From assembly GCF_014489115.1 (NCBI RefSeq), contig NZ_JACTAH010000001.1, forward strand, positions 1,302,001-1,366,000: a stretch of 64,000 nucleotides of DNA, written 5' to 3'. Of this stretch, positions 49,157-62,057 are shown in pieces. The notes under the pieces are model-generated. The model saw nothing but the letters and a program-made list of their open reading frames with translations, did not search any database and was not told the DNA's origin. The translations under genes and the position numbers were made by a program. Positions within the stretch are counted from its first letter, which is position 1. Each line of letters starts with the position of its first letter. This DNA comes from Thauera sedimentorum (GTDB lineage: Bacteria > Pseudomonadota > Gammaproteobacteria > Burkholderiales > Rhodocyclaceae).

Positions 49157-51750
49157 GAGACCAGCCTCTTCAGCTGGTACAAGCGCTCCAGTGCTTCGCG
49201 CGGGCTGAGCGCGTCCGGGTCGATGTCCGCCAGTTCGGTGAGCACCGGGTGGGAAGGCGGCTCGGGGTCGTTGTCGGGCAGCGCGGCAAAGAGGTCCGCC
49301 TGCGGGCCGCCGGTGATCTCGCGGTTTTCCAGGGCGCGTAGCCGCCGCTTGGCGTCGCGGATCACCGCCGCCGGGATGCCCGCGAGCGCGGCGACCTCGA
49401 TCCCGTAGCTCTGGCTCGCCGGGCCTTCTTCCAGCGCGTGCAGGAAGACGATGCGGTGGGCGTGCTCGACCGCGTCCAGATGCACGTTGGCGCATTCCGG
49501 GTAGTCGGCGTTGAGACGGGTGAGTTCGAAGTAGTGGGTGGAGAACAGCGTCAGGCAGCGGTTCTTCTCCAGCAACTGGCGGGCGATGGCGAAGGCCAGC
49601 GCGAGGCCGTCGAAGGTCGAGGTGCCGCGGCCGATCTCGTCCATCAGCACCAGGCTGTGCTCGGTGGCGCCGTGCAGGATGGCCGAGGCCTCGGTCATCT
49701 CCACCATGAAGGTGGAGCGCCCGGAGGCGAGGTCGTCGGAAGCGCCGATGCGGGTGAAGATGCCGTCCAGCGGGCCGATGCGCGCAGCAGCAGCCGGCAC
49801 GAAGCTGCCCACGTGGGCGAGCAGGCAGATCAGCGCCACCTGGCGCATGAAGGTGGATTTACCGCCCATGTTGGGGCCGGTGATCATCAGCATGCGGCGG
49901 GTGGGCGCCAGCACGCAGTCGTTGGCGATGAAGTTCTCCACCTGGCGCTCGACCACCGGGTGGCGTCCGCCGGCGATCTCCAGCCCGGGCTGGTCGGAGA
50001 AGCGCGGCTGCACATAGCCGTAGCGCAGCGCCGCTTCGCCCAGCGCAGCCAGGCCATCGAGCAGCGCCAGCGCGCGGGCGATGCGCTGCAGCGCCGGTAT
50101 CTGCGCGGCGAGCGTCTCCAGCAGCTCGTCGTAGAGCAGCTTCTCGCGCGCCAGCGCGCGCTCCTGGGCGGACAGTGCCTTGTCCTCGAAGGCCTTCAGT
50201 TCAGGCGTGATGTAGCGCTCGGCGTTCTTCAGCGTCTGGCGGCGGCGGTAGTCGTCCGGCACCTTTTCGGCGTTGGCACGGCTCACTTCGATGTAGAAGC
50301 CGTGCACCTTGTTGAACTCGACCTTCAGGTTGGCGATGCCGCTGCGCTCGCGCTCGCGCGCTTCCAGCGCCATCAGGAACTCGCCGCAATTGCTCTGGAT
50401 GCCGCGCAGCTCGTCCAGGTCGCTATCGAAGCCAGGGGCGATCACCCCGCCGTCGCGCAAGGCCGCAGCCGGCTCGGGCGCTACCGCGCGGATCAGCAGA
50501 TCGAGGATGTCGACCGGGATGTCGAGCTGCGCACGCAGCGTGCCGAGCAGTTCATCGGCCGGCGTGCCGAGCGCCCCGTGCAGTTCCGGCAGGCGGGCGA
50601 GGCTGTCGCGTAGCGCGGCCAGGTCGCGCGGGCGGGCGGAGCGCAAGGCCACGCGGGCGGTGATGCGGTCCACGTCGGCAATGCCACGCAGCGCACTGCG
50701 CAGGCTGCCCAGCACGCGGCCGTCGCCTTCGCCCAGCAGCTCGCCAATCGCGCCGTGGCGGCGGGCCGCCTCGAAGCGGTCGCGCAACGGGTGGTGCAGG
50801 GCGTGGCGCAGCCAGCGCGAGCCCATGCTGGTGGCGCAGTGGTCGAGCAGCGAGAGCAGGGTGGGGGCCGGTTCGCCGCGCAGGGTTTCGGTGATCTCCA
50901 GATTGCGCCGGGTGGCCGCGTCCAGTCGCAGGTACTCGGTCTCGCGCTCCACGCGCAGGCCGGTGACATGCTCCAGGCTCTGGCGCTGGGTGGCCTTGGC
51001 GTAGTCGAACAGTGCCGCCGCCGCGCCCAGCGCCACCGGCATGTCCTCGACGCCGAATCCGACCAGGTCGCGGGTGCCGAAATGCCCGGTCAGCAGGCGT
51101 TCGCCGGTCTCACCGTCGAACTGCCAGTCGGCCAGCTTGCGCAGCACCGGGGCAAGCTGCTGCAGCAAGGGCAGGGCAAGGCCGTCGGGTGCCAGCACCT
51201 CGGCCGGACGCAAGCGCTCGAATTGAGTCTGCAGCGCCTCGCTCGGGCACTGCATGATGCGCAGGTCGCCGTTGGCCAGATTCAGCCAGGCCAGGCCCAG
51301 GGTGCCGCGGTGCAGATTCACCGCCATCAGCAACGAATCGCTGCGGTCGTCGAGCAGCGCGGCGTCTGTAAGCGTGCCGGGGGTGACGATGCGGCTCACC
51401 GCACGCTCCATCGGCCCCTTGGTCGCACCCGGTTCGCCCACCTGCTCGGCAATCACCACCGATTCGCCCAGCTTCACCAGGCGCGCCAGGTACTGCTCCA
51501 CCGCGTGGAAGGGCACCCCGGCCATCTTGATCGGCGTGCCGGCCGACTGCCCGCGCGTGGTCAGCGTGATGTCGAGCAGGCGCGCGGCCTTCTCGGCGTC
51601 CTCGAAGAACAGCTCGTAGAAGTCGCCCATGCGGTAGAACAGCAGCGTGTCCGGGTGCTGCGCCTTGAGGCGCAGGTACTGCTGCATCATGGGGGTATGG
51701 GCTTCCAGCGCCTGGGCGGCCTGGGAAACGGCGGACAATTCGCTCTTCAT
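49153..51750 (-). CDS. mutS: DNA mismatch repair protein MutS
   Basis: This mismatch sensor has 865 residues. The N-terminal domain has [11 protein letters not shown] with the wedging Phe and Glu (F44, E46). The C-terminal ATPase has Walker [22 protein letters not shown] (Walker B and signature) and FSTHYFEL. Domain order and length are typical. The ATG at 51750 is chosen because the sequence encoded upstream is not MutS-like. A 200-bp gap to the divergent ACP gene holds no other recognised element. Confidence 0.96.
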   Translation of the reverse strand: MKSELSAVSQAAQALEAHTPMMQQYLRLKAQHPDTLLFYRMGDFYELFFEDAEKAARLLDITLTTRGQSAGTPIKMAGVPFHAVEQYLARLVKLGESVVIAEQVGEPGATKGPMERAVSRIVTPGTLTDAALLDDRSDSLLMAVNLHRGTLGLAWLNLANGDLRIMQCPSEALQTQFERLRPAEVLAPDGLALPLLQQLAPVLRKLADWQFDGETGERLLTGHFGTRDLVGFGVEDMPVALGAAAALFDYAKATQRQSLEHVTGLRVERETEYLRLDAATRRNLEITETLRGEPAPTLLSLLDHCATSMGSRWLRHALHHPLRDRFEAARRHGAIGELLGEGDGRVLGSLRSALRGIADVDRITARVALRSARPRDLAALRDSLARLPELHGALGTPADELLGTLRAQLDIPVDILDLLIRAVAPEPAAALRDGGVIAPGFDSDLDELRGIQSNCGEFLMALEARERERSGIANLKVEFNKVHGFYIEVSRANAEKVPDDYRRRQTLKNAERYITPELKAFEDKALSAQERALAREKLLYDELLETLAAQIPALQRIARALALLDGLAALGEAALRYGYVQPRFSDQPGLEIAGGRHPVVERQVENFIANDCVLAPTRRMLMITGPNMGGKSTFMRQVALICLLAHVGSFVPAAAARIGPLDGIFTRIGASDDLASGRSTFMVEMTEASAILHGATEHSLVLMDEIGRGTSTFDGLALAFAIARQLLEKNRCLTLFSTHYFELTRLNADYPECANVHLDAVEHAHRIVFLHALEEGPASQSYGIEVAALAGIPAAVIRDAKRRLRALENREITGGPQADLFAALPDNDPEPPSHPVLTELADIDPDALSPREALERLYQLKRLVS

Positions 51751-51950
51751 CGGGACAACGGGCGGGGTGGGTGCGGCTGCGAAGGGCGCATTTTGATCGA
51801 GTTCGATCGCGGACGCACGCGCTTCCTGCCGGAAGCGACCGTGGGTTCGATCGCCCGAATGCCACGAATCCCGCCCGGCATGGAAGAATTGGGCATCAGG
51901 CATGTGCCGGCTCCCCACGGCCCGCCTATCCTGGGATGGGAGGACATACC

Positions 51951-52211
51951 ATGAACATGGAAGACATACGCGCTGCCGTGCTTGCGACTCTTGGGGCCAT
52001 CGTGCCGGACCTCGATCCGCGCGACATCCGGGCGGAGCGCCCCTTGCGCACCCAGCTCGATCTCGATTCCATGGACTGGCTGAACGTGATCGTCGGCTTG
52101 CACGAGCGGCTCGGTGTGGCCATTCCCGAGACCGACTACGGGCGGCTGGGGAGCCTGGACGAGATCGTCGGCTACCTGGACGGCCGACTGGCGCGCGAGC
52201 GCCGGGAGTAA
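51951..52211 (+). CDS. acyl carrier protein (stand-alone)
   Basis: This is an 86-residue phosphopantetheine carrier. The attachment serine is S40 in [10 protein letters not shown], where the usual DSL is DSM. The four-helix pattern and acidic surface fit ACP. The start follows a GGGAGG. It is not in a fatty-acid gene cluster and differs from housekeeping AcpP. A GNAT acetyltransferase gene follows six bases after the stop, so the pair may modify a target with an ACP-bound acyl group. This is inference. Confidence 0.85.
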   Translation: MNMEDIRAAVLATLGAIVPDLDPRDIRAERPLRTQLDLDSMDWLNVIVGLHERLGVAIPETDYGRLGSLDEIVGYLDGRLARERRE

Positions 52212-52217
52212 GGCGCC

Positions 52218-52766
52218 ATGGCTGACTACCCCGCCGATCTGGAGCGCGTTCGCACCCTGTTCGATGGCAGCCAGGTAACGATCCGTCCGATCCGCCGCGA
52301 GGATGCGCCGATGGAGCAGGACTTCGTGCGCCACCTGTCGCCCGACTCGCGCCATGCGCGCTTCATGGGCACGCTGAACGAACTGCCCGCCAGCAAGCTG
52401 AAGTATCTGACCGATATCGACTACGAACGCCATCTGGCGCTGGTGGCGGTGGTCCGGCGCAACGGATGCGAGGTCGAGATCGGCGTCGCCCGCTATGTGG
52501 TCGGCCCGGATGCCGACAGCTGCGAGTTCGCGATCGCGGTGGATGATGCCTGGCAGGGCAGCGGCGTCGCAGGTGTGCTGATGCTCGAACTGATGGAGGC
52601 CGCACGACGGCGCGGGCTGAGGCTGATGGAAGGCTTTGTGCTGGCCACCAACCACAAGATGCTCAAGTTCGCCCGCCAACTGGGCTTCGACGCCCGGCGG
52701 GCGGCCGACGATCCCAACACGATCCACGTGTGGCGCAGCCTGCAGCCTGACCGGCCTGGGCCGTGA
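52218..52766 (+). CDS. GNAT family N-acyltransferase
   Basis: This 182-residue GNAT acyltransferase has [23 protein letters not shown] near its start. The acyl-CoA loop is [10 protein letters not shown] (about 114-123; consensus Q/RxxGxG/A), and the end has [13 protein letters not shown]. It resembles the GNAT domain of protein-lysine acetyltransferases (Pat/YfiQ type), here without the N-terminal ligase part. It is next to an acyl carrier protein gene, so an acyl-ACP donor is possible. The acceptor is unknown. Confidence 0.85.
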   Translation: MADYPADLERVRTLFDGSQVTIRPIRREDAPMEQDFVRHLSPDSRHARFMGTLNELPASKLKYLTDIDYERHLALVAVVRRNGCEVEIGVARYVVGPDADSCEFAIAVDDAWQGSGVAGVLMLELMEAARRRGLRLMEGFVLATNHKMLKFARQLGFDARRAADDPNTIHVWRSLQPDRPGP

Positions 52767-52924
52767 GAGCCTTGGCTCCCGCGCAGATTGCGCTCGCCAG
52801 CCTTGACCCGAACTCGCGGCCGCCGACACCAAACCACCTGCCGGCAGATGAGCGACTACCCCCGTCGGCGCACGGAAAAGCGGGCGCTGCACCGGGGGCA
52901 GGCCCGCGTTCGTAGGCCGCTCGC

Positions 52925-53731
52925 TCAGGCCTGCATGGTGGCCGGGCGCCAGGCCTGGATGATGGGCAGCAGTTGCGCGAAGATCTTGGGCGCGCCGGCC
53001 ACCACGTTACCGGTGGTCAGGTAGTCGGCCTCGCCGGCCAGATCGGACACCAGCCCGCCGGCCTCCTGGATCAGCAGCACGCCGGCGGCCATGTCCCAGG
53101 GCGACAGCCCCAGCTCCCAGAAACCGTCGATGCGCCCGCAGGCCACCCAGGCCAGATCCAGCGCCGCGGCGCCGGGGCGGCGGATGCCGGCGGTCTTCTG
53201 GGTGAGTTCCTTGAACATCGCCAGGTAGGCGTCCACATGGTCGAACTGGCGGAAGGGGAAGCCGGTGCCGATCAGCGACTCGTTCAGGCGGACGCGTTTG
53301 GACACGCGGATGCGGCGGTCGTTGAGATAGGCGCCGCGGCCCTTGGAGGCGGTGAACAGCTCGTTGCGATTGGGGTCGTAGATCACCGCGTGCTCCAGCA
53401 CGCCGTTCTTGGTCTGTGCGATGGAGATGGCGTACTGCGGGAAGCCGTGGATGAAGTTGGTGGTGCCATCCAGCGGGTCGATGATCCACTGGTACTCCGC
53501 GTTCGCCGCATCGCCGGCCTCGCCGGACTCCTCTGCTAGAATCGCGTGTTCCGGATAGGCCTCGCGCAGCACGTCGATGATGGCCGCTTCCGCGGCGCGG
53601 TCCACTTCGGTGACGAAGTCGTTCGGCGACTTGGACTGCACCTTGAGCAGGTCGAGATCATTGGAAGCGCGGTTGATGATGCTGGCCGCCTTGCGGGCTG
53701 CCTTCACGGCGATGTTCAGGGTGGGGTGCAT
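52925..53731 (-). CDS. suhB: inositol monophosphatase family protein (SuhB)
   Basis: This magnesium-dependent phosphatase has 268 residues. Metal ligands lie in [24 protein letters not shown] and WDMAAG. SuhB also acts in rRNA transcription antitermination in E. coli. The start is the ATG at 53731 ([16 protein letters not shown]), the classical family beginning, rather than one at 53764. It diverges from trmJ across 77 bases, as suhB and trmJ do in E. coli and many proteobacteria. Confidence 0.93.
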   Translation of the reverse strand: MHPTLNIAVKAARKAASIINRASNDLDLLKVQSKSPNDFVTEVDRAAEAAIIDVLREAYPEHAILAEESGEAGDAANAEYQWIIDPLDGTTNFIHGFPQYAISIAQTKNGVLEHAVIYDPNRNELFTASKGRGAYLNDRRIRVSKRVRLNESLIGTGFPFRQFDHVDAYLAMFKELTQKTAGIRRPGAAALDLAWVACGRIDGFWELGLSPWDMAAGVLLIQEAGGLVSDLAGEADYLTTGNVVAGAPKIFAQLLPIIQAWRPATMQA

Positions 53732-53808
53732 GCGCGTCGTCTCGCGTAAGGGAAGCGCCGTCACGGCCGCTTCCGCAGGAATGAAAACTAAAAACGTTGA
53801 ATTTTAAT

Positions 53809-54537
53809 ATGAACAGCGCCCTCGCGCTCGACCGCGTCCACATCGTACTTTCCCGCACATCCCACCCGGGCAACATCGGCGCCGCCGCGCGCGCCATGAA
53901 AACCATGGGATTGTCGCAACTGTGGCTGGTGGCGCCGCAGGAACACCCCAGCCGTGAGGCCTGGGCGCGTGCGTCCGGCGCGATCGACGTGCTCGACGCC
54001 GCCCATGTGGTGCCCACCCTGCAGGAGGCGCTGGCCGGCACCGTGCTCTCCGCTGCGGTCACCGCCCGTCGCCGCGAGCTGTCGCTGCCGCGCATGCATG
54101 CCCGCGAGGCGGCCGTGGAGTTGCTGCAGCACACCGCGGCGGGCGAGGTGGCGCTGGTGTTCGGCAACGAGACCAGCGGGCTGACCAATGAAGAGGTCGC
54201 CCTGTGCGGGATGCCGGTGAGCATCCCCGCCAATCCCGACTACTCCTCGCTCAACCTGGGCGCGGCGGTCCAGCTGCTGTGCTACGAACTGCGCATGAGC
54301 GCACTGGCCCCGCAGCCGCCTTCCGACCCGCTGCCCCAGCTTGCCACGCACGACGAGGTCGAGGGCTTCTTCGCGCATCTTGAGCGCGCCAGCACGCAGA
54401 GCGGCTTTCACGACCCGGCCAACCCCAAGCGCCTCCTGCCGCGCCTGCGCCGCATGTTCGGGCGCACCCGGCTGGAGCGCGAGGAGGTGAGCATCCTGCG
54501 TGGTCTGCTCACTAGCTTTGAGCGCAAAGTTGATTAA
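53809..54537 (+). CDS. trmJ: tRNA (cytidine/uridine-2'-O-)-methyltransferase TrmJ
   Basis: This SPOUT methyltransferase (242 residues) methylates position 32 in tRNA. Knot motifs are HPGNIGAAARAMKTMGL, LVFGNETSGLTNEEV and IPANPDYSSLNLGAAVQLL. The C-terminal extension (165-242) with helices is typical. An in-frame TTG four codons upstream (53797) is possible; neither has a strong ribosome site. It is followed by cysE and iscR, the common order in proteobacteria. Confidence 0.93.
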   Translation: MNSALALDRVHIVLSRTSHPGNIGAAARAMKTMGLSQLWLVAPQEHPSREAWARASGAIDVLDAAHVVPTLQEALAGTVLSAAVTARRRELSLPRMHAREAAVELLQHTAAGEVALVFGNETSGLTNEEVALCGMPVSIPANPDYSSLNLGAAVQLLCYELRMSALAPQPPSDPLPQLATHDEVEGFFAHLERASTQSGFHDPANPKRLLPRLRRMFGRTRLEREEVSILRGLLTSFERKVD

Positions 54538-54581
54538 AATAGTCGGAAATTCCGTACCGACCACCTCAAGAGGCACCCCGG

Positions 54582-55337
54582 ATGTTCGAACACCTGCGTG
54601 AAGACCTGGCCAGCGTTCGCGAGCGCGATCCCGCCGCCCGTTCCACGTGGGAGGTGCTGACCTGTTACCCGGGCATCCACGCGCTCATCCTGCATCGCCT
54701 TGCGCATGCCGCCTGGAAGCGCGGTTTCTACTGGGTCGGACGATTCGTCAGCCATCTGGGCCGCTTCCTCACCGGCATCGAGATCCACCCCGGCGCGCGC
54801 ATCGGCCGGCGGGTGTTCATCGACCACGGCATGGGCGTGGTGATCGGCGAGACCGCCGAGATCGGCGACGACTGCACGATCTACCAGGCGGTGACCCTCG
54901 GCGGCACCTCGCTGTACCGTGGCGAGAAGCGTCACCCGACGCTGGGCAAGGGCGTGGTGGTCGGGGCGGGCGCCAAGGTGCTGGGTGGTTTCACGGTCGG
55001 CGACGGTGCCAAGATCGGCTCCAACGCGGTCGTGGTAAAGCCTGTTCCGGCCGGCGCCACCGCGGTTGGCAACCCGGCGCGCGTCCTCGACCCCGAGCGC
55101 GACAGCGCCCGCGAGCAGAAGGCCGAGCAGATCGGTTTCTCGGCCTACGGGGTGACCCGCGACATGGACGATCCGGTCTCCAAGGCCCTGCATGGACTGC
55201 TCGATCACGCGGTCGAAACCGACCGCAGGTTCGAGGTGCTGGTCAAGCGCCTCGAGGCGGCCGGCTTCAAGCTGGATGGCGAGGTGGAAGCCACTGACGC
55301 CTTTGATCCTTCGCGTCTTTCCAAGATGGTCGATTAG
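54582..55337 (+). CDS. cysE: serine O-acetyltransferase CysE
   Basis: This enzyme makes O-acetylserine from serine and acetyl-CoA for cysteine synthesis. The 251-residue protein has a helical N-terminal part and left-handed beta-helix hexapeptide repeats ([19 protein letters not shown], then [13 protein letters not shown]). The catalytic His is in the FIDHGMG loop. The C-terminal part is longer than in the short plant-type enzymes and unlike E. coli CysE. The gene sits between trmJ and iscR, supplying cysteine to the desulfurases that follow. Its stop is inside an IscR site. Confidence 0.93.
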   Translation: MFEHLREDLASVRERDPAARSTWEVLTCYPGIHALILHRLAHAAWKRGFYWVGRFVSHLGRFLTGIEIHPGARIGRRVFIDHGMGVVIGETAEIGDDCTIYQAVTLGGTSLYRGEKRHPTLGKGVVVGAGAKVLGGFTVGDGAKIGSNAVVVKPVPAGATAVGNPARVLDPERDSAREQKAEQIGFSAYGVTRDMDDPVSKALHGLLDHAVETDRRFEVLVKRLEAAGFKLDGEVEATDAFDPSRLSKMVD

Positions 55338-55358
55338 TTGACCGATTTTGTCGGGATA
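55334..55358. promoter_or_regulatory. IscR type 1 binding site
   Basis: Here 19 of 25 positions fit the IscR type 1 consensus (ATASYYGACTRWWWYAGTCRRSTAT). The core is GTTGACCGATTTTGTCGGG. It lies over the -35 of the iscR promoter, so [2Fe-2S]-IscR should repress the operon when clusters are plentiful. Confidence 0.72.
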
Positions 55359-55366
55359 CGTATAGT
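55338..55366 (+). promoter_or_regulatory. sigma-70 promoter of the isc operon
   Basis: TTGACC (55338-55343), a 17-base spacer and TATAGT (55361-55366), each hexamer one base from consensus. The iscR ATG is 74 bases downstream of the -10. Confidence 0.85.
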
Positions 55367-55440
55367 TGAGCGAAACGTTCGGGTATTGAGCCAGGCTCCG
55401 GTTTCCGAACGCCATCCGCTCACATGTGCGAGGAACCATC

Positions 55441-55923
55441 ATGAGACTGACCACCAAGGGACGATTTGCCGTGACGGCGATGATCGATCTGGCCTCGCGG
55501 CAGACCGACGGACCGGTCACCCTGGCCGGCATTGCCGAACGCCAGAGCATTTCCCTGTCCTACCTCGAGCAGCTGTTCGGCAAGCTGCGCCGCTACAAGC
55601 TGGTCAGCAGCGTGCGCGGCCCCGGCGGCGGCTACCGCCTGGCGCGTGACATGAAGGACATCACCGTGGCCGACATCATCGTCGCGGTCGACGAGCCGCT
55701 CGATGCCACCCAGTGCGGCGGCAAGCAGAACTGCCACGACGAGCACGTCTGTCTGACGCACGACCTGTGGACCAACCTCAACAAGCGCATGTACGAATAC
55801 CTGGCGTCGGTGACGCTTTCCGCGCTGGTGCATCGCGAGGTGAAGGCCGAGCCCGACGTCAGCATCATCGTCGACGTGCGCCGCCGCGCGATGACCTCGC
55901 TGCGCGAGGCCATGTCCGCCTGA
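55441..55923 (+). CDS. iscR: Fe-S cluster assembly regulator IscR
   Basis: This Rrf2-type repressor (160 residues) carries a [2Fe-2S] cluster. The winged helix (MRLTTKGRFAVTAMIDLA) and the recognition helix (ISLSYLEQLFGKLR) are conserved. Cluster ligands C92, C98, C104 and His107 match E. coli numbering exactly. It regulates its own operon from the site overlapping its promoter. The start ATG follows GAGGA. Confidence 0.95.
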   Translation: MRLTTKGRFAVTAMIDLASRQTDGPVTLAGIAERQSISLSYLEQLFGKLRRYKLVSSVRGPGGGYRLARDMKDITVADIIVAVDEPLDATQCGGKQNCHDEHVCLTHDLWTNLNKRMYEYLASVTLSALVHREVKAEPDVSIIVDVRRRAMTSLREAMSA

Positions 55924-55933
55924 GTTCGTCCCC

Positions 55934-57082
55934 ATGTTCGCGCCCACCTACCTCGACTGGAACGCCACCACGCCGCTCGACGCCGTGGTGCGCGAGGCCA
56001 TGCTGCCCTGGCTGGACGGCCGCTTCGGCAACGCGTCCAGCCGGCACGAGTACGGCCGGCAGGCGAGGGCGGCGATCGACGAAGCGCGCGCCCGGGTGGC
56101 CGCGGCGGTTGGCGCCCATCCGACCGAGGTGGTGTTTACCAGCGGTGGCTCTGAGGCGAACAACCTCTTCATCAAGGGCGCCGCGGCGCTGATGAAGCCC
56201 GGCCTGGTGGCGGTGAGCGCAATCGAGCACCCCTGTGTGCGCGAGCCGGCACGGCAGCTGCGCCGGCAGGGCTGGACCCTGCGCGAGATCGCGGTGGATG
56301 CGGAAGGGCGCATTGACGACGCTGACTGGCAGGCCACGATGGCGGCCCGCCCGGCGCTGGTGTCGGTGATGCTGGCGAACAACGAGACCGGCGTATTGCA
56401 GGACATCGACGCGCTGGCCGTACAGACGCGTGCCGCGGGTGCATGGATGCACACCGACGCGGTGCAGGCGCTGGGCAAGATTTCGGTGGATTTCCGCGCG
56501 CTGGGCGTGCATGCGCTCACGCTCTCCGCCCACAAGATCGGCGGTCCGCTGGGCGCCGGTGCGCTAGTGCTGGACAAGCGTGTGGAGCTCGCGCCGCTGA
56601 TCGCCGGCGGCGGACAGGAACGCGGCCTGCGCTCGGGTACCGAGAACGTGGCAGCCATCGTCGGCTTCGGCGTGGCCTGCGAACGAGCCATCGCACGTCA
56701 GGCGGAGGAGGCGACCCGGCTCGCGGCGCTGCGCGACGAACTCGAAGCCGCCCTGCGCGCGCACGACGTGACCGTGTTTTCCGCGGCTGCCCGGCGACTG
56801 CCGAACACCGTATTCTTCGCGGTCGACGGCATCGACGGCGAGACCCTGGTCGCCAAGCTCGACCGCGCGGGCTTTGCCTGCGCCAGCGGCTCGGCCTGTT
56901 CCAGCGCCAACCCCGAGCCTTCGCATACCCTGCTGGCGATGGGCGTGGCGCCCGACACCGCGCGCGGCGCGGTGCGAGTGAGCCTCGGGCGGGACACCAC
57001 CGCCGGGGACCTGGAGCGTTTCCGCACATGCTTTGCCGGAACGCTCGAAGAATTGAAGAACCTGACCGCGATGGCGGTCTGA
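55934..57082 (+). CDS. NifS-like cysteine desulfurase (second desulfurase of the operon)
   Basis: This is a 382-residue PLP enzyme taking sulfur from cysteine. It has a class V aminotransferase fold, PLP Lys201 (LSAHKIGG) and catalytic Cys322 in [13 protein letters not shown], the flexible loop of group I desulfurases. It is only moderately like the IscS that follows, and lacks the characteristic IscS C-terminus (PLWEMVQEG). Tandem iscR-nifS-iscS genes occur in several betaproteobacteria; the division of labour is not clear. The stop lies 32 bases upstream of iscS. Confidence 0.88.
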   Translation: MFAPTYLDWNATTPLDAVVREAMLPWLDGRFGNASSRHEYGRQARAAIDEARARVAAAVGAHPTEVVFTSGGSEANNLFIKGAAALMKPGLVAVSAIEHPCVREPARQLRRQGWTLREIAVDAEGRIDDADWQATMAARPALVSVMLANNETGVLQDIDALAVQTRAAGAWMHTDAVQALGKISVDFRALGVHALTLSAHKIGGPLGAGALVLDKRVELAPLIAGGGQERGLRSGTENVAAIVGFGVACERAIARQAEEATRLAALRDELEAALRAHDVTVFSAAARRLPNTVFFAVDGIDGETLVAKLDRAGFACASGSACSSANPEPSHTLLAMGVAPDTARGAVRVSLGRDTTAGDLERFRTCFAGTLEELKNLTAMAV

Positions 57083-57114
57083 ACGAAGTATCGAATCGCG
57101 CACGGAGAGACGCA

Positions 57115-58326
57115 ATGCTCAAGTTTCCGATCTACCTCGACTACTCGGCGACCACCCCGGTGGATCCGCGCGTGGCCGAGAAGATGATTCCCTGGCTCAC
57201 CGAGCACTTCGGCAACCCTGCCAGCCGCTCGCACGCCTATGGCTGGGAAGCCGAGAAGGCGGTGGAAGATGCGCGCGCCCAGGTTGCCGCGCTGGTCAAT
57301 GCCGACGCCAAGGAGATCATCTGGACCTCCGGCGCCACCGAATCGAACAACCTCGCGATCAAGGGTGCGGCCCACTTCAACCAGGGCAAGGGCAAGCACA
57401 TCATCACGCTGAAGACCGAGCACAAGGCGGTGCTCGACACCGTGCGCGAACTCGAACGCGAGGGTTTCGAGGCCACCTATCTCGACGTGCAGGAGAACGG
57501 CCTGATCGATCTCGACGTGCTGCGCGCCGCGATCCGCCCGGACACCACGGTGGTGTCGGTGATGTTCGTGAACAACGAGATCGGCGTGATCCAGCCGATC
57601 GCCGAGATCGGCGAGCTGTGCCGCGAGAAGGGCGTCGTCTTCCATGTGGATGCGGCGCAGGCCACCGGCAAGGTGGATATCGACCTGTCCGTGCTGAAGG
57701 TGGACCTGATGTCCTTCTCGGCGCACAAGACCTACGGCCCCAAGGGCGTCGGCGCCCTGTACGTGCGCCGCAAGCCGCGGGTGCGCCTGGAAGCGCAGAT
57801 GCACGGCGGCGGCCACGAGCGCGGCCTGCGCTCGGGCACCCTGGCCACGCACCAGATCGTCGGCATGGGCGAGGCCTTCCGCATCGCCCGCGAGGACATG
57901 GTGGAAGAGAACAAGCGCATCCGTGCCCTGCGCGACAAGCTGCTCAAGGGCCTGCAGGACATCGAGGCGACCTATGTGAACGGCGACCTGGAGCACCGCG
58001 TCCCGCACAACCTGAACATCTCCTTCGCCTACGTGGAAGGCGAGTCGCTGATCATGGCGATCAAGGACGTGGCGGTGTCCAGCGGTTCGGCCTGCACCTC
58101 GGCCAGCCTGGAGCCGTCCTACGTGCTGCGCGCGCTGGGGCGCAACGACGAGCTGGCGCACAGCTCGATCCGCTTCACCATCGGCCGCTTCACCACCGAA
58201 GAAGAAGTCGACTACACCATTGCCCTGCTGCACAAGAAGATCGGCAAACTGCGCGAACTCTCCCCGCTGTGGGAGATGGTGCAGGAAGGCGTCGATCTCG
58301 ACACCGTGCAGTGGGCCGCGCACTGA
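57115..58326 (+). CDS. iscS: cysteine desulfurase IscS
   Basis: This is the main sulfur donor for Fe-S clusters and tRNA thiolation. The 403-residue protein has PLP Lys205 ([11 protein letters not shown]) and catalytic Cys327 in [21 protein letters not shown]. The complete IscS C-terminus is present ([18 protein letters not shown]), which contacts IscU and ferredoxin. The start is preceded by GGAGA. Confidence 0.96.
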   Translation: MLKFPIYLDYSATTPVDPRVAEKMIPWLTEHFGNPASRSHAYGWEAEKAVEDARAQVAALVNADAKEIIWTSGATESNNLAIKGAAHFNQGKGKHIITLKTEHKAVLDTVRELEREGFEATYLDVQENGLIDLDVLRAAIRPDTTVVSVMFVNNEIGVIQPIAEIGELCREKGVVFHVDAAQATGKVDIDLSVLKVDLMSFSAHKTYGPKGVGALYVRRKPRVRLEAQMHGGGHERGLRSGTLATHQIVGMGEAFRIAREDMVEENKRIRALRDKLLKGLQDIEATYVNGDLEHRVPHNLNISFAYVEGESLIMAIKDVAVSSGSACTSASLEPSYVLRALGRNDELAHSSIRFTIGRFTTEEEVDYTIALLHKKIGKLRELSPLWEMVQEGVDLDTVQWAAH

Positions 58327-58350
58327 CACAGAGATACAGGAGTACACACC

Positions 58351-58734
58351 ATGGCATACAGTGAAAAGGTCCTGGACCACTACGAAAACCCCCGCAACGT
58401 CGGCTCCTTCGGCAAGGACGAGGAAGGCGTGGCCACCGGCATGGTGGGCGCACCGGCCTGTGGCGACGTGATGAAGCTGCAGATCAAGGTCGGCAAGGAT
58501 GGCGTCATCGAAGACGCCAAGTTCAAGACCTACGGCTGCGGCTCGGCGATCGCCTCCAGCTCGCTGGTCACCGAATGGGTCAAGGGCAAGACCATCGACC
58601 AGGCGCTGGAGATCAAGAACACCCAGATCGCCGAAGAACTCGCGCTGCCGCCGGTCAAGATCCACTGCTCCATCCTCGCGGAAGACGCGATCAAGGCCGC
58701 GGTGGCCGACTACAAGAAGAAGCACGAAGCCTGA
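58351..58734 (+). CDS. iscU: Fe-S cluster scaffold IscU
   Basis: Clusters are assembled on this 127-residue scaffold. Ligands C37 (GAPACGD, with D39), C63 (YGCGSA) and C106 ([10 protein letters not shown]) are in the E. coli positions, and the HscA-binding LPPVK is at 99-103. It sits directly after iscS in the classic order. Confidence 0.97.
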   Translation: MAYSEKVLDHYENPRNVGSFGKDEEGVATGMVGAPACGDVMKLQIKVGKDGVIEDAKFKTYGCGSAIASSSLVTEWVKGKTIDQALEIKNTQIAEELALPPVKIHCSILAEDAIKAAVADYKKKHEA

Positions 58735-58754
58735 AACACACGGGAGTCCGACAC

Positions 58755-59078
58755 ATGGGCGTCACTCTGAGCGAAAGCGCTGCCAAGCACGTCAACAACT
58801 TCATCGCCAAGCGCGGCAAGGGCTACGGCATCCGCCTCGGCGTGCGCACTTCCGGCTGCTCGGGCATGGCCTACAAGCTGGAGTTCGTCGACGAGACGCA
58901 TGACGAGGATCTGGTGTTCGAGAGCCACGGCGTCAAGGTCGTGGTGGACCCGAAGAGCCTGCCCTACATCGACGGCACCGAGCTCGACTTCGTGCGCGAA
59001 GGCCTGAACGAAGGCTTCAAGTTCAACAACCCGAACGTCAAGGACGCCTGCGGCTGCGGCGAGAGCTTCAACGTCTGA
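58755..59078 (+). CDS. iscA: A-type Fe-S carrier IscA
   Basis: This carrier passes clusters or iron to apoproteins. It has 107 residues with Cys ligands C35 ([14 protein letters not shown]), C99 and C101 (ACGCGESF). It sits between iscU and hscB. Confidence 0.96.
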   Translation: MGVTLSESAAKHVNNFIAKRGKGYGIRLGVRTSGCSGMAYKLEFVDETHDEDLVFESHGVKVVVDPKSLPYIDGTELDFVREGLNEGFKFNNPNVKDACGCGESFNV

Positions 59079-59107
59079 GTCCGGCTACAGGGATAACAAG
59101 ACTCGCC

Positions 59108-59640
59108 ATGAGCATCGACCTGCAGCAGGATTTCTTTGCCTTGTTCGGCCTGCCGCGCCGCTTCGAACTGGACGAAGCGGCCCTGGAGCGGGCCTTCCAC
59201 GACCTGCAAGGCGAAGTCCACCCGGACCGCTACGCCCATCTGCCCGACGCCGACAAGCGCCGCTCCATGCAGTGGGCCACCCGGGTCAATGAAGGCTTCC
59301 GAACGCTGAGAAAGCCGCTCAGCCGGGCGATGTATCTGCTCGAACTGGCCGGCATCGATCCCGCGCTGGAAACCAACACCGCCATGTCGCCCGAGTTCCT
59401 GATGGAACAGATGGAATGGCGCGAAGCGGTAGAGGAAGCGCGCAGCGCCGGCGAAGCGGACGAACTCGAACGCCTGCATGTGCGCCTGCGCCAGCATGGC
59501 CGCGACATGCTCTCCGAACTGCACCGGTCGCTGGACGAACACCAGGACCTGGAAGCGGCTGCCGACATCGTGCGGCGGCTGATGTTCGTGGAGAAACTCC
59601 AACACGAAATTGACGACGCCCTCGAGGCGCTGGAAAGCTG

Positions 59641-59641
<1 letters not shown>
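59108..59641 (+). CDS. hscB: co-chaperone HscB
   Basis: This is a J-domain protein that delivers IscU to HscA. The 177-residue protein has the HPD motif at 38-40 ([10 protein letters not shown]) and a C-terminal three-helix IscU-binding domain ([19 protein letters not shown]). Its stop overlaps the hscA start (TGATGG). Confidence 0.95.
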
Positions 59642-61505
<1,864 letters not shown>

Positions 61506-61509
<4 letters not shown>

Positions 61510-61847
61510 CCCAGGTAATCGTGCTGCCCCATGTCGAGTTGTGCCCGGACGGTGCGGTGATCGAGGCCACGCCCGGCGATTCGATCTGCGACAGCCTGCT
61601 CAACAACGGCATCGAGATCGAACACGCCTGTGAGAAGTCCTGTGCCTGCACCACCTGCCACGTGATCGTGCGCGAGGGCTTCCAGTCGCTCAACGAGGCG
61701 GAAGAAGAAGAGGAAGACCTGCTCGACAAGGCCTGGGGCCTGGAGGCGCAGTCGCGCCTGTCCTGCCAGGCCATCGTCGGCGAAACGCCGTTGGTGGTGG
61801 AGATTCCGCGCTACACGATCAACATGGCCCGGGAGGGCAAGCACTGA
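61506..61847 (+). CDS. fdx: ISC-type [2Fe-2S] ferredoxin
   Basis: This electron donor for cluster assembly has 113 residues. Ligands C42, C48, C51 ([15 protein letters not shown]) and a fourth Cys in LSCQAIVG are in the adrenodoxin-type pattern. It overlaps hscA and ends at the first base of iscX (TGATG). Confidence 0.96.
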
Positions 61848-62041
61848 TGAAGTGGACCGAAGTCGAAGAGATCGCCATCCAGCTCGCCGACGCCCACCCG
61901 GAGGTCGACCCGACGAAGGTGAACTTCGTCGACCTGATGAACTGGGTAATCGCACTGCCCGAGTTCGACGACGACCCCAAGCATTGCGGCGAGCGCATCC
62001 TCGAAGCGATCCAGCAGGCCTGGATCGACGAGATGGACTGA
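61847..62041 (+). CDS. iscX: IscX
   Basis: This is a small acidic protein of 64 residues that binds iron and IscS and modulates the desulfurase. The family pattern ([18 protein letters not shown], then FVDLMNWVIALPEFDDDP) is complete. It closes the isc operon proper. Confidence 0.95.
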   Translation: MKWTEVEEIAIQLADAHPEVDPTKVNFVDLMNWVIALPEFDDDPKHCGERILEAIQQAWIDEMD

Positions 62042-62057
62042 AACGCGGAGCGTAGCC

